A DNA stretch of 64,000 nt from Alteromonas ponticola. GTDB taxonomy: Bacteria; Pseudomonadota; Gammaproteobacteria; Enterobacterales; Alteromonadaceae. The notes beneath the pieces are model-generated. The model was given only the letters and a program-made list of their open reading frames with translations, did not search any database and was not told the DNA's origin. The translations under genes were made by a program, and so were the position numbers. This document shows positions 42,999 to 52,749 of this stretch, in pieces (position 1 is the first letter of the stretch; every line of letters starts with the position of its first letter). The DNA is taken from positions 310,001-374,000 of the forward strand of contig NZ_JAATNW010000005.1 in assembly GCF_012911815.1 (NCBI RefSeq), given 5' to 3'.

Positions 42999-44903
42999 AT
43001 GCTGAATAAGGGTAGTCACATTGTGAAAATGTCATTCGATTTAACCATCCGCCAAAAACTATTGCTCAATGCGGTCATCACCGCACTGGGGTTAATAATT
43101 TTAGTTGCGGCACTTATGCGTGACACGCGCTCGCAGGCGGCAACGGCGGAAGCGCTCACTGAGCTCAAGGCGATCGAAGCGGGAATTTTGCTATTACGGC
43201 GCAACGAAAAAGATTTTTTAGCCCGGCTGGATTTGAAATATCAGGAAAAGTTGAACGCAAACTATCAGCAGCTGAGACTTGATATTGCAGATTTAAAAAC
43301 GCAACTGAATGATAAGCAAATTGATACTGTACCGGTAGAAAACCTGCAGCAGCATCTTTCAAGCTATCATGCCGCCTTTAATCAATTGGTATCTTTGCAG
43401 CAACAGATTGGCTTAAATCCTAAGGACGGCCTATACGGTGGTTTACGCGCGTCAGTGCATACCGTTGAAGAAGTGCTTTCAAACTATGATGACAGTGCAT
43501 TATTAGTGGGCATGTTACAGCTGCGCCGCAACGAAAAAGACTTCATGTTACGCCTGGACTTAAAGTATCTGGACCAGTTTAACCAGAATGTTGAGTCATT
43601 TATCAGTCAGGTGAGAGACGCGAATTACAGTCCTCAGGTTGAAGCAGACCTGATAGCCACTATCAGTAATTACCAAAGCCAGTTCAGAACGCTGGTAGAA
43701 ATGCAGCAAGCACTCGGGCTATCAGCAGATCAGGGCAAGCTGGGAGAAATGCGCAAGGCCGTGCATCAAACGGAAGAGTCGCTGGCGACATTGGAAAATT
43801 CGGCACAGGCTAATTTGACCGCCAGTGAGGAACAGGCCATTTTTCTTACCCTGTTAGCTGTGCTCATAATTATTGCAATAGTACTCATTTCCAACTGGTA
43901 TATCGCCCGAGCCATTATAAAACCGTTGACGCAAATCAATAACCGCGTGCAGGAAATACGTCAAAACAATGATTTAACGTTGCGTACTGATGTGAAAGGG
44001 CGTTCTGAACTGGCCGGGCTGAGCTCATTTATGGATGCGTTACTTTCCCAGTTCCAGTCAATCCTCAAAGAAGTTAACAAGGCGATTCAGTCAATAGAGC
44101 AAACTATCGGCAATCTCGCCGAAAATATCACCAGTACGAGCCAGGGAATGCAGGAACAAGAGCGCGAAAGCGAAATGGTCGCAACCGCCGCGCATGAAAT
44201 GGAAGCCAGCATATCTGATGTTTCTCACAACACTCACGCGATGGCGCAGCGCGCTGAAACAACGCGCACTGATACCATCGTCAGAAAAAAAGAGATAGAC
44301 AGCAGCGTAGGCGAAATCAGTACCTTATCACAGCGACTGGATGGGGTTGGTAAAGTGGTAAATCAGCTGGATGCTGACAGCCAGACAATCGGCTCAGTGC
44401 TAGATGTAATTCGCGGAATTGCTGAGCAAACAAATTTATTGGCGTTAAATGCGGCAATTGAGGCGGCAAGAGCGGGTGAGCAAGGCAGAGGATTTGCTGT
44501 GGTAGCTGATGAAGTGAGAAATCTTGCAATGCGTACTCAGGAATCCACCCAAGAAATAGAAACGATAATTTCTACCTTGCAAGATCGCACAAAGAACATT
44601 GTCGCTGAAATGAAACTATGTCAGGAGCAGGGGGCTAAGAGTGCTGAGAAAGTCGCGGCGGCAAGCAGTGCGCTCACAATAATGACCGACGATATCGCCA
44701 CCATTGTGGAGATGACCGTTCAGGTAGCCGAGGCCATTAGTCAACAAACTCAGGTGACCAGTGATGTCAATCGAAACGTAATTAAAATCAGAGACATATC
44801 TGCACAAGTTAGCTCAAAAGCAGAAAAAAATGCACGAGAAAGCGATTCGCTAAAACATCAAATTCTGGGTCTGGGACAAACTATCGCCCAGTTTAAGGTA
44901 TAA
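42999..44903 (+). CDS. Methyl-accepting chemotaxis protein with HBM sensor
   Basis: 634 residues from 42999; starts at 43023 (GTG) or 43029 (ATG) are also possible and none has an ideal ribosome site. Membrane helix about 20-40, periplasmic helical bimodular (HBM) sensor about 42-278, second helix about 280-300, HAMP about 302-355, then the signalling hairpin with tip [20 protein letters not shown]. The sensor carries the same element twice: [16 protein letters not shown] (66-81) and [16 protein letters not shown] (175-190), one per helical bundle. HBM receptors such as McpS of Pseudomonas bind organic acids. No CheB/CheR-binding pentapeptide at the C-terminus, which ends GQTIAQFKV. Confidence 0.92.
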   Translation: MLNKGSHIVKMSFDLTIRQKLLLNAVITALGLIILVAALMRDTRSQAATAEALTELKAIEAGILLLRRNEKDFLARLDLKYQEKLNANYQQLRLDIADLKTQLNDKQIDTVPVENLQQHLSSYHAAFNQLVSLQQQIGLNPKDGLYGGLRASVHTVEEVLSNYDDSALLVGMLQLRRNEKDFMLRLDLKYLDQFNQNVESFISQVRDANYSPQVEADLIATISNYQSQFRTLVEMQQALGLSADQGKLGEMRKAVHQTEESLATLENSAQANLTASEEQAIFLTLLAVLIIIAIVLISNWYIARAIIKPLTQINNRVQEIRQNNDLTLRTDVKGRSELAGLSSFMDALLSQFQSILKEVNKAIQSIEQTIGNLAENITSTSQGMQEQERESEMVATAAHEMEASISDVSHNTHAMAQRAETTRTDTIVRKKEIDSSVGEISTLSQRLDGVGKVVNQLDADSQTIGSVLDVIRGIAEQTNLLALNAAIEAARAGEQGRGFAVVADEVRNLAMRTQESTQEIETIISTLQDRTKNIVAEMKLCQEQGAKSAEKVAAASSALTIMTDDIATIVEMTVQVAEAISQQTQVTSDVNRNVIKIRDISAQVSSKAEKNARESDSLKHQILGLGQTIAQFKV

Positions 44904-44915
44904 AGCGTTAAAACG

Positions 44916-44947
44916 GGCCGGTGTCACCTGACATCGATTCACCGGCC
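44916..44947 (+). terminator. Terminator after the chemoreceptor
   Basis: An 8-bp GC-rich stem GGCCGGTG/CACCGGCC with a 16-base loop is followed by ACTTTTCTTTT on the plus strand. It lies in the 53-bp gap to the convergent antiporter gene. Confidence 0.75.
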
Positions 44948-44956
44948 ACTTTTCTT

Positions 44957-46639
44957 TTAAAGGACCCTGGCAAGAAAGCCTACAAATAACAGCAGCACTA
45001 ACACAGCCGACATTCGCTTAGTTAGTTGCGTAATCGAGTAACTGCTGGACGATTTGTTATCAGGCAGCTTCGCATACCAATTTGAGGTCAAATCCCGCGC
45101 CTGCGTTTTCAGCACGCTCAACCGGTGACTGATGCCGCTGCTTACCGCTGGCAGGGCCTTCCGATAGAACCAATCTACGTCCAGGTTCACTGAACGCAAT
45201 TCCGGTGGATACAACCCTTGTTTGTTAAGCCAGACAAAAGCCAACGCAGAGAAAAACAACAACTGCAACTGGGTAAGAGTATGCGTGATGTCATAAGGCT
45301 TATAATCGTGTTCCCATGGCAACAACGAATACATCACATCCGGATAGCTGCCAATCACGATACACAGCACGGATGCGATGAACATCGCTGCGAGCATGTT
45401 GGCGGGCGCTTCTTTTGGGCGCAAACCTGAATCGTGTGCGAAAAAGGCGAAGAACGGTATCTTTATTCCGGCATGATGGAATACCCCCGCAGACGCGAAT
45501 AGTAACATTAGCCAGAGATATTCGTGACCGGCTTCAATCATCGCTGCCATCACCATGCTTTTTGACACAAATCCGCTAAATAACGGGAAGGCAGAAATTG
45601 ACGCCGCACCGACGATACAAAACCAGGTTGTTTTTGGCATGGTTTTGTACAGACCACCTAAGTCAGAGCCATTCACATGGCCAACCCGATGCAACACTGC
45701 ACCCATGGTCATAAATAACAGCCCTTTAAAAATGACATCGTTGAACGCGTGTGCGACCGCGCCATTTAGCGCTAACGCCGTACCAATTCCGATACCGCAC
45801 ACCATAAACCCGAGCTGGTTAATCAAACTGTATGCGAGCACTCGGCGCAAATCGTTTTCAATCACCGCATAAAATATAGGGAAGCAGGTCATAGCTGCAC
45901 CTATATAAACCAGCAGTTCAGTGCCGGGGAAGCAACGGGCCAAGGCGAACACGGCCATTTTGGTGGTAAACGCCGATAAAAACACGGTGCCCGTTGGCGT
46001 CGCTTCCGGGTAAGCGTCAGTGAGCCAGGTATGTAAAAATGGAAATGCGCATTTTATGCCAAATGCCAGGAACAATAGCCACGAGGCCAACCCATCCAGG
46101 CCAATATAGTCAAATGCGAGGCTTTGTGTCTGCTGATAGTGGAGTGCGGTACCTGCCAATAGAAGGACACCTGAGAGTACCTGATAGATGAGATAGCGCA
46201 ACCCGGCAGAAGACGCTTCCGGGGTGCGTCTGGCCCAGATTAACCATACTGAGGTCAGTGCCAGCATTTCCCAGAACAAAAAGAGGGTAATCAGATCACC
46301 TGCAAAACACGCCCCCAGTGCGCTGCCCGCGTAAACTAATCCCGATACTTGTTGCAGTAGATCTTTCACATGCAGACAGTACAGTAAGGCTAAAAAGGCG
46401 GCAATATGAAACAAGTAGCCAAACATCAGGCTTAAGCGGTCAACGCGCATCAACTGAAGCTCAAATTCCATAAAGCTAACCTGAACGGCTTGCAAGCTGT
46501 CACTATTCAGGAAAAGGCTTACACCACTGATCAGCGGTACGAATAATACCAGCCAGCGGGTTTTAGCAGGCAGCAGCGGCAACAACAGAGCCGCTGCGTA
46601 AAAGCCAATAAACGGGGGAAGATCAGCCAACCACATCAA
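44957..46639 (-). CDS. MrpD/NuoN-like antiporter subunit (third copy)
   Basis: 560 residues, about 14 helices, last gene of the Mrp-like operon. Proton-path residues of the family are kept: E124 in LFLFWEMLALTS, K196 in AFGIKCAFPFLHTWL and K227 in SAFTTKMAVFALA. It has about 55 more residues than the other two MrpD-like proteins, mainly a C-terminal extension with a polar stretch (VSSGISHRLSVLKTQARDLT) and a final helix. The start overlaps the 103-residue gene by 4 bp (ATGA). It may take the place of MrpA's N-terminal channel half, which has no separate gene here. Confidence 0.85.
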   Translation of the reverse strand: MMWLADLPPFIGFYAAALLLPLLPAKTRWLVLFVPLISGVSLFLNSDSLQAVQVSFMEFELQLMRVDRLSLMFGYLFHIAAFLALLYCLHVKDLLQQVSGLVYAGSALGACFAGDLITLFLFWEMLALTSVWLIWARRTPEASSAGLRYLIYQVLSGVLLLAGTALHYQQTQSLAFDYIGLDGLASWLLFLAFGIKCAFPFLHTWLTDAYPEATPTGTVFLSAFTTKMAVFALARCFPGTELLVYIGAAMTCFPIFYAVIENDLRRVLAYSLINQLGFMVCGIGIGTALALNGAVAHAFNDVIFKGLLFMTMGAVLHRVGHVNGSDLGGLYKTMPKTTWFCIVGAASISAFPLFSGFVSKSMVMAAMIEAGHEYLWLMLLFASAGVFHHAGIKIPFFAFFAHDSGLRPKEAPANMLAAMFIASVLCIVIGSYPDVMYSLLPWEHDYKPYDITHTLTQLQLLFFSALAFVWLNKQGLYPPELRSVNLDVDWFYRKALPAVSSGISHRLSVLKTQARDLTSNWYAKLPDNKSSSSYSITQLTKRMSAVLVLLLFVGFLARVL

Positions 46640-46947
46640 TGTTCACTCTCCTCATTTTCTGGCGTTTTGGTTTGCGTTGCCGCAGAAAAGTAATCTTCAT
46701 CGCGCATGAGTACTTTTCTCATCACTTTGGCAATCAACACCAGTACCACACAGGCAATAAAGCCATAAAGTGCATAAAATGTCGGTACGGATTCAAAATA
46801 AACATAAATGTGGCGATGCACAAAAAAGTCTAAAACAAGCAGCAATACACACAGTGAATAAAAAATGCGTAGAATCAACCGTACGTTTTCGGGCTTGTCA
46901 AAGAAGTACACTTTTTCGTCGTTATTTTCCGAAGTAATCTTGCTCAT
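46636..46947 (-). CDS. Small membrane protein of the Mrp-like operon
   Basis: 103 residues with two hydrophobic segments (about 24-44, LILRIFYSLCVLLLVLDFFV, and about 56-75, FYALYGFIACVVLVLIAKVM) and charged ends. It does not match MrpA-G. It sits between two MrpD-like genes with a 4-bp overlap downstream and a one-base stop/start overlap upstream, so it is certainly translated with them. A dedicated accessory subunit is the best reading, without known function. Confidence 0.75.
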   Translation of the reverse strand: MSKITSENNDEKVYFFDKPENVRLILRIFYSLCVLLLVLDFFVHRHIYVYFESVPTFYALYGFIACVVLVLIAKVMRKVLMRDEDYFSAATQTKTPENEESEH

Positions 46948-48458
46948 TAATTTTGTACTCCGCTTGCACCTGCTTCGAGCTCTGTTACGGTGCCTTGCTG
47001 GGCCAGGCTATAAAAAGGCTCAGGGTGAAAAAACAGATAAATACACAGAGCCGCCGGAATCGCTAAACCGACCAGGCAGGGCAAGGGTGCCTCTTTGATG
47101 CCATGTTTAGGTTCTGGCTCTAACGACGTGCCAAAATACGCTTTAAGAGGGATTATGCCCAGATAGTAAATATTCAGCAGCGAGCTAATGAGCAGAGTGA
47201 TAACAATCGACCAGCGGATGACCTCGGCTCCGGTAAATTCAATGCCGCCCATAATCAGGTACCATTTGCTCCAGAAACCCGCTAATGGCGGCAGCCCAAT
47301 TATGCTTAATGTCCCGATGAGGAATACACCAAACGTAAACGGCATCTGGCGACCCAGACCGGCAAGTTCACTGATCTTTGTTTTATGCGCGGTGATCAGA
47401 ATGGCCCCCGCGGCAAAAAACAGGCTGATCTTGGCAAAAGCGTGCATGGCAATGTGCAGCGCGCCACCAAACATACCAATCGAATTGACCATCATTATGC
47501 CTAACACAATGTAGCTAAGCTGGCTGATGGTTGAATAGGCCAGACGTTCTTTTAAATTGTCACGGGTTAATGCGACCAGTGAGGCCAGAAGAATGGTGAG
47601 TAATGGCAAAAAGATCAGCCATTGGTACCAGAATGATCCTTGCAGTAACTCCGGACCGAAAATAAACAAGGTCACTTTGAGTAAGGCAAACACGCCCGCT
47701 TTCACCACCGCTACCGCATGTAACAGCGCACTAACGGGAGTGGGTGCCACCATAGCGGCCGGTAGCCAGCGATGGATAGGCATAACTGCGGCTTTGCCAA
47801 TACCAAACAGGAATAATAAATATAAACCCGCTACCCATCCCGAGGAGATATGTCCCTGCAGCACGCCACCTTCGGTAAACGTCAGGTTACCGCTAAGCTG
47901 CCAGACGATAAGTATGCCAAACAGGAACAGACCAATTGATGTACCCATTAATATGCCCAGATAAACCCTGCCACTGCGGCGGGATTTTTCATTGCCTTTG
48001 TGGGTTACCAAGGGATAAGTAGACAGGGTTAACACTTCATAAAATAAAAACAGGGTAAAGAGGTTATCGGAAAAGGCAATGGCCATTACCGCAGCAATTG
48101 CCACAGCAAACAACACGTAAAATCGGGTTTGATTTTGCTCCTGATGAGTGCGCATATAGCCTATCGCGTAAATCGATGTTACCAGCCATAAACTGCTGGC
48201 TATCAAAGCAAACATTAATCCTAAGCGATTGATAACAAAGGTTACGGCCAAACCTTCCACAGGTTCTGCCAGCGTCCATGGCTGTGCTTCAGCGCCTTCA
48301 AAATTTAAATAGAGATTCAGCACCACTACAAACAAACTGGTTGCGGTAGCAATGGTAACTAATTCACGCACATTGGGGTGATTATCCAGTCGTGAGATAA
48401 TTATGGCGCCCAGTGTTGGTAGCAGAAACGTTAGCAGCATCAACATGTGGTCTGTCAT
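46947..48458 (-). CDS. MrpD/NuoN-like antiporter subunit (second copy)
   Basis: 503 residues, about 14 helices. Proton-path residues: E141 in LFLFYEVLTLSTYPLV, K222 in FGIGKAAVMPIHRWLPAAMV and K253 in AVAVVKAGVFALL. The HRWLPAAMVAPTPVSALLHA stretch is nearer NuoL/MrpA N-terminal proteins than MrpD, so this may be the MrpA-half equivalent. Start overlaps the preceding gene by 4 bp. Confidence 0.87.
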   Translation of the reverse strand: MTDHMLMLLTFLLPTLGAIIISRLDNHPNVRELVTIATATSLFVVVLNLYLNFEGAEAQPWTLAEPVEGLAVTFVINRLGLMFALIASSLWLVTSIYAIGYMRTHQEQNQTRFYVLFAVAIAAVMAIAFSDNLFTLFLFYEVLTLSTYPLVTHKGNEKSRRSGRVYLGILMGTSIGLFLFGILIVWQLSGNLTFTEGGVLQGHISSGWVAGLYLLFLFGIGKAAVMPIHRWLPAAMVAPTPVSALLHAVAVVKAGVFALLKVTLFIFGPELLQGSFWYQWLIFLPLLTILLASLVALTRDNLKERLAYSTISQLSYIVLGIMMVNSIGMFGGALHIAMHAFAKISLFFAAGAILITAHKTKISELAGLGRQMPFTFGVFLIGTLSIIGLPPLAGFWSKWYLIMGGIEFTGAEVIRWSIVITLLISSLLNIYYLGIIPLKAYFGTSLEPEPKHGIKEAPLPCLVGLAIPAALCIYLFFHPEPFYSLAQQGTVTELEAGASGVQN

Positions 48459-49963
48459 GGTGTAATACCTCGTGCTGAATACAAAGCATCAACGGCTATT
48501 TGTGCGCCCTGAAGCGTCATCTCGGTATTAAAGCCAAAGAAAATGCATAACAGTGCCAAACCCCACATGGCAATAATCATCCCTACCGGCATGCGGGCGA
48601 CACTATCACCGCCTTGTTCCACCTTGCTAATTCTGGACTTGGATGCGGGTTGAAAATAGAGCACTTCGATTAGTTTCCAGCAATAAATTACGGCCATCAG
48701 CGAGCCTACCAGTAAAACAACCACCACCATCCACTGCTGTTGAGCCAACGCAGCCTGCGCAAGATTCCACTTGCTCACGAAACCTACCGTGCCGGGTACC
48801 CCGATTAAACTCAGCGCACCGATAATGAATGCCCCGAAGGTAATTGGCATGCGCTTACCCATGCCACTGATGGATTGATAGTGGGTACTGTTGAGTCGAT
48901 AAACCAAGACGCCAGCAACCATGAACAGCATGCCTTTCATTAATGCATGGTTGAAGATATGTAACAGGCTGGCACGGAGGCCGTCATCACTTAGTAAACC
49001 AATGCCAATCACGATGTAGCCAATTTGTGCGACACTGGAATACGCCAGCATCTTTTTAACTTCGTTCTGCCCAATGGCTAGCCACGACCCATATATCACA
49101 GCGACGGTACCAATAAACAGCAACGCCTGTGGCAGCCAGCTGTCGAGCATGTAGTCAAACGAAAATACGTCGTAGAGGCAGCGAATCAGCGCGTAAAGCG
49201 CCACTTTGGTGGATGTGGCAGAAAGAAATATGCTTACCGTACTCGGTGCGTAGGTGTACGCATTAGGTAGCCAAAGATGTAAAGGGAAAATGGCGGCTTT
49301 TAACGCCAGTCCAACCACGATCAATGCAAAGGCGGTATGCAGTAACGGACGGTTTTCAATGGCGGGTAACAGACCGGTCAGGTCCTGCATATTCAGTGTG
49401 CCGGTGGCCGCCAGCAACATTCCGATACCCAGCAAAAAGAAAGTCGCACCCAATGTTCCCAAAATCAGGTAATGGAATGAAGCCGTCAGTGCGCGGCGGT
49501 TTTTCCCCATTCCGATTAATGCGTAAGAAGCAAGTGAGGATATTTCCAAAAAGACAAACATATTGAATATATCGCCGGTCAGACAAATCCCCACCAAGCC
49601 TAAAAAGCACAGCAAAAATGCCGCGTAAAAAAGCGGTGCAGCGTGAGCTTCAATTTCGCGATCCACGCTTTTGCGCGCAAATATCATAGTGGTAAGTGCG
49701 ATAAGACAAACAATAAAAGTGACCAGCGCGTTAAGTGGATCAATCAGGTAAGCGATGCCCCAGGGTGGCGCCCAGCCTCCCATCGCATAGTGCACTTCGC
49801 TTCCGCCTTGTATGTCGGTCATTAACACGAATGACAAGTAAGTGCAGACTGCTGTAACAGCTAAACTGACTAACCAACTGAACCGGGTATTGTTAACAAT
49901 CACCATAAGGGGGGCAGCGATTAATGGAATGATGATGAGTAAAACGCTGATATGCTCAGTCAT
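48455..49963 (-). CDS. mnhD: MrpD-like antiporter subunit
   Basis: 502 residues, about 14 helices, the standard MrpD length. E140 lies in FNMFVFLEISSLASYALIG, K222 in GLALKAAIFPLHLWLPNAY and K253 in ATSTKVALYALI, all needed for proton movement in complex I-type antiporter subunits. It directly follows the MrpC gene with an 8-bp overlap, the normal C-D order of mrp operons, so this is the true MrpD. Confidence 0.92.
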   Translation of the reverse strand: MTEHISVLLIIIPLIAAPLMVIVNNTRFSWLVSLAVTAVCTYLSFVLMTDIQGGSEVHYAMGGWAPPWGIAYLIDPLNALVTFIVCLIALTTMIFARKSVDREIEAHAAPLFYAAFLLCFLGLVGICLTGDIFNMFVFLEISSLASYALIGMGKNRRALTASFHYLILGTLGATFFLLGIGMLLAATGTLNMQDLTGLLPAIENRPLLHTAFALIVVGLALKAAIFPLHLWLPNAYTYAPSTVSIFLSATSTKVALYALIRCLYDVFSFDYMLDSWLPQALLFIGTVAVIYGSWLAIGQNEVKKMLAYSSVAQIGYIVIGIGLLSDDGLRASLLHIFNHALMKGMLFMVAGVLVYRLNSTHYQSISGMGKRMPITFGAFIIGALSLIGVPGTVGFVSKWNLAQAALAQQQWMVVVVLLVGSLMAVIYCWKLIEVLYFQPASKSRISKVEQGGDSVARMPVGMIIAMWGLALLCIFFGFNTEMTLQGAQIAVDALYSARGITP

Positions 49964-50318
49964 CCTGTCGATCCATAGTAATTATTTCATCCTCTTCAAT
50001 TGAGCTGTACGCTTCTCGTATTCTCACAATCAATGCAAAGCCTAATGCGGTGGTGGCTACGCCGACCACAATCGCAGTGAGCATTAAGACCTGTGGTAAG
50101 GGATTAGAGTAGAGTGAATAGCCTTCAGCAATAATGGGAATGGTGCCCCCATCAATTTTGCCCAGGCTAACGTAAAACAAAATTGCACCTGTTTGAAAAA
50201 CACTCAGACCAGCAATTTTCTTTAACAAATTACTGCAACTCATTAATGTATACAGGCCTACCATCATCAAACAGATAATCAGCCAATAGCTGATATGTCC
50301 GGCAATAAACGTCATCAT
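49956..50318 (-). CDS. mnhC: MrpC/NuoK-like antiporter subunit
   Basis: 120 residues, three helices. The NuoK-type core reads GLYTLMSCSNLLKKIAGLSV, FYVSLGKIDGGTIPI and DPLPQVLMLTAIVVGVATTA-like (here NPLPQVLMLTAIVVGVATTA). Overlaps MrpB upstream by 4 bp and MrpD downstream by 8 bp. Part of the membrane domain shared with complex I. Confidence 0.92.
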   Translation of the reverse strand: MMTFIAGHISYWLIICLMMVGLYTLMSCSNLLKKIAGLSVFQTGAILFYVSLGKIDGGTIPIIAEGYSLYSNPLPQVLMLTAIVVGVATTALGFALIVRIREAYSSIEEDEIITMDRQDD

Positions 50319-50737
50319 CGGAACACCATCCTGCGTGCAAAGCTGAAAAATATTAATAGCATGGTGGAAGCGACGGTCATGCCAACCCCGAGTTCTATCA
50401 GGATGATACCGATATGTTGCCCGGTGACCGGATTGTCGGCCAGTACGTTGTAGTCAAGATAATTCCCTCCTAACAACATCGAAGCCACACCCACACCGCC
50501 ATATAACAGCACACCGCCACTGGCTAAACCGATCAGCATTTTGTCGGTAAGTACATCTGCAGCTTTGTCCATACCAAAAACCAATGCATACAATAGGATG
50601 GCGGTACTAAAGATGACCCCAGCCTGAAAGCCGCCACCGGGACTAAAGTCCCCGTGAAACTGCACATAAAAAGCGTACAGAAAAATAATCGGGATCAGTG
50701 CTTTGGCGATGACTCGCAGAATTAAATTATCTTGCAT
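50315..50737 (-). CDS. mnhB: MrpB-like antiporter subunit
   Basis: 140 residues, four helices. The motif FHGDFSPGGGFQAGVIFSTA is the signature of the MnhB family (PF04039), followed by a glycine-rich third helix and a C-terminal LIELGVGMTVASTMLLIFFS. It overlaps the DUF4040 gene by 11 bp and mnhC by 4 bp. Confidence 0.92.
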   Translation of the reverse strand: MQDNLILRVIAKALIPIIFLYAFYVQFHGDFSPGGGFQAGVIFSTAILLYALVFGMDKAADVLTDKMLIGLASGGVLLYGGVGVASMLLGGNYLDYNVLADNPVTGQHIGIILIELGVGMTVASTMLLIFFSFARRMVFR

Positions 50738-51287
50738 TAGACCGTCCTCTCACCACCGGCTTTCTGCGTCTTTTTAATAACAGCAGCACTCCCACACCGG
50801 CTGTAAAAACTACCGTAACCTCACCCAGCGTGTCGAACCCTCGATAGCTGGCCAGGACCGCGGTTACCAGGTTAGGTACCCCGGTATCCTGTTGACCCTG
50901 TTCAATAAAGCGCGCCGCCATCTCGGTATGAAGCGGCGCATTGGGATCACCAAAATTGGGCAAATCTAATGTGCCGTAAAACAGCAACCCGCCGGTTAGC
51001 AAGGTGATTATCATGGCGCTGGGCGAAAAACGACTCCGTGGCTTTTCGCTACTGCGACGAGTCGCGGCCAGTGTTGCCAGCATTAGCACAGTGGCGATAC
51101 CAGTGCCAACGGCGGCTTCGGTAAAAGCAACGTCTGGTGCATCCAGCAGCAGGAACAAGCTGGCGACAAGTAAACTGTACAGGCCGAACATCATGGCCAT
51201 GGCAAAAAGGTGACGCGCCCGCAGAATTCCTATTGCGCTGGCAATTAGAAAAAGTAACAGAAATACATCTATGATCAGCGCCATCAT
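50727..51287 (-). CDS. MrpA C-terminal-like subunit (MbhD/MbhE, DUF4040)
   Basis: 186 residues from the ATG at 51287, chosen because it overlaps the mnhG stop as ATGA; a longer frame upstream sits inside mnhG. The N-terminal part LLLFLIASAIGILRARHLFA, then LLDAPDVAFTEAAVGTGIAT matches the MbhD (DUF4040) domain, and the rear part DTGVPNLVTAVLASYRGFDT, then LGEVTVVFTAGVGVLLLL matches MbhE. In classic Mrp these two domains are the C-terminus of the ~800-residue MrpA; here they are a stand-alone protein. Confidence 0.88.
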   Translation of the reverse strand: MMALIIDVFLLLFLIASAIGILRARHLFAMAMMFGLYSLLVASLFLLLDAPDVAFTEAAVGTGIATVLMLATLAATRRSSEKPRSRFSPSAMIITLLTGGLLFYGTLDLPNFGDPNAPLHTEMAARFIEQGQQDTGVPNLVTAVLASYRGFDTLGEVTVVFTAGVGVLLLLKRRRKPVVRGRSNAR

Positions 51288-51625
51288 GATTCTTCTCTCA
51301 CTTTTATTTTCATTGATGGAGCATCCTCTCTCACGCCTATTGGAGTCAGCCCCCATTTCCAGGCACTGTGGGAAAGGGAAAATGATGCGGTGGGGCTGGT
51401 GAATAATAAAAACGCAAAGATCAGAAACAGTTTCACAGTGGCTAAGGAGAAGCCGGCCTGAAAAGAAAGCCCGAATAAAATTAAGAAGCTACATAGGGTA
51501 TCGGTTACGCCGACCGCATGTAAGCGACAGTAAAAATCGGGCATCCGATGCAATCCAATACCCCCAATAACACTCAATAGCGCACCCAGAGTGATAAGGG
51601 TGTAGCTTAACCAGTCCAGAATCAT
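51284..51625 (-). CDS. mnhG: MrpG-like antiporter subunit
   Basis: 113 residues with three helices. The stretch SVIGGIGLHRMPDFYCRLHA, followed by VTDTLCSFLILFGL, is the MnhG family signature (PF03334). Overlaps mnhF by 4 bp and the DUF4040 gene by 4 bp. Confidence 0.92.
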   Translation of the reverse strand: MILDWLSYTLITLGALLSVIGGIGLHRMPDFYCRLHAVGVTDTLCSFLILFGLSFQAGFSLATVKLFLIFAFLLFTSPTASFSLSHSAWKWGLTPIGVREDAPSMKIKVREES

Positions 51626-51930
51626 AACTTTTCTCCTGGCTTGGTTTTGACATGGATTCGCTCGGTAGCATAGAAGCTTCCCCGTTCGACTAACCGGAGT
51701 GCGGCTACGACACCCACGAAGTTGAGCAACGAGTAAAGTAGCGCAATATCCAGCACGTCGGCACGGCCAGTGACAAAGGCTACTACAGCAACGAGTAATA
51801 CGGCCTTGGTACCAAACATGTTTACCGCCAGAATACGGTCAAATACCGTTGGTCCTGCAAGCGCTCTGGCCAGCGCGAGCGCCATCGTGACCAAAATAGA
51901 GAAACCTATAACATACAGGAACATGGTCAT
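51622..51930 (-). CDS. mnhF: MrpF-like antiporter subunit
   Basis: 102 residues, three helices. ALARALAGPTVFDRILAVNM, then GTKAVLLVAVVAFVTGRADV and LDIALLYSLLNFVGVVAALR are characteristic of MrpF/MnhF. Overlaps mnhE by 4 bp and mnhG by 4 bp. Confidence 0.93.
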   Translation of the reverse strand: MTMFLYVIGFSILVTMALALARALAGPTVFDRILAVNMFGTKAVLLVAVVAFVTGRADVLDIALLYSLLNFVGVVAALRLVERGSFYATERIHVKTKPGEKL

Positions 51931-52415
51931 TGTTGAGCCTCGTTACTTTGTGTTGCTTTGGCAGGGAATATATCGGCAAGGTCTCCCTCTAACAACGCGG
52001 TAGCGCCTTCTTTACTGATGGTATGCACTAAAACAGAGTCCGGGTAAATTTCGATACTGGCCGAGCCCGGGGTGAGGGTAACTGAGTTGGCGTAAATAAC
52101 CTTGCTCAAGTCGTCTTGCTTAGGAAATGGGATGCGAATAAGCTGAGGCTCTACAGGACGCACACCGATAATGCGCAGAACGACATCGACATTCGCTAAA
52201 AAAATTTTATACGACAGCACTATCCAGTATTTAATCAGGCTGCCTGAGAGATGAATGGGGTGACTCTCATCGTCTATTATTCGCATTCGATAACTGAGCC
52301 ACAGGGTGAAACAGACCGACACCACACCGAATGAAATCATCAGTGGGTTATAGTGCCCCGACAGCAACAACCAAAGTATCATCAACAAGCTGGCTACACT
52401 AATGTAATGCTTCAT
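51927..52415 (-). CDS. mnhE: MrpE-like antiporter subunit
   Basis: 162 residues, first gene of the ten-gene operon. Two N-terminal helices, then the conserved cytoplasmic part KYWIVLSYKIFLANVDVVLR, NSVTLTPGSASIEI and DSVLVHTIS. In Mrp complexes E is needed for full stability. The order E-F-G-(MbhD/E)-B-C-D-D-x-D is a known variant in marine gammaproteobacteria and in group-like antiporters; it should swap Na+ (or K+) for H+ at the inner membrane. Confidence 0.92.
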   Translation of the reverse strand: MKHYISVASLLMILWLLLSGHYNPLMISFGVVSVCFTLWLSYRMRIIDDESHPIHLSGSLIKYWIVLSYKIFLANVDVVLRIIGVRPVEPQLIRIPFPKQDDLSKVIYANSVTLTPGSASIEIYPDSVLVHTISKEGATALLEGDLADIFPAKATQSNEAQQ

Positions 52416-52749
52416 CCGTTATTATTCTCCAGCTTTACGCCTCTTTTTATTATGACCTACTCGAATGTGTTATTTACCATAGTCTACATTTTTAGCCGAT
52501 TGCAAGCGTTAAGCGCTCTAAATGGCTAAAATTAATACAAAACAGCGATGATTTGTACGCCCTGTAGGTTGAATCAACTCTTAAATTGGATAATAGAACG
52601 AAACCAATTTTGATAAACAGTGGTGTATCTAATATGGTCACATAGTGTGAGTTAAAAGTAGCTACCATCATTGCGGCGAAGGCCGCAACGACACGTTTCT
52701 TCGATAAAAAAGGGAGCAAAGTGCTCCCTGAGTGATTAGCCGAAACGGT
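52416..52749. other. Intergenic region between phoU and the antiporter operon
   Basis: 334 bp. Holds the phoU terminator (52711-52729) and, below it, the promoter of the antiporter operon, which could not be located precisely. A 75-codon minus-strand frame here begins within the terminator and is not called. Confidence 0.5.
52711..52729 (-). terminator. Terminator of the pst-phoU operon
   Basis: An 8-bp stem AGGGAGCA/TGCTCCCT with a 3-base loop is followed on the minus strand by six T. It is 21 bp past the phoU stop. Confidence 0.9.

Noticed and set aside
52492-52719. A 75-codon minus-strand frame between phoU and mnhE
   Set aside because: It begins inside the phoU terminator hairpin and lacks a start site; most likely chance.
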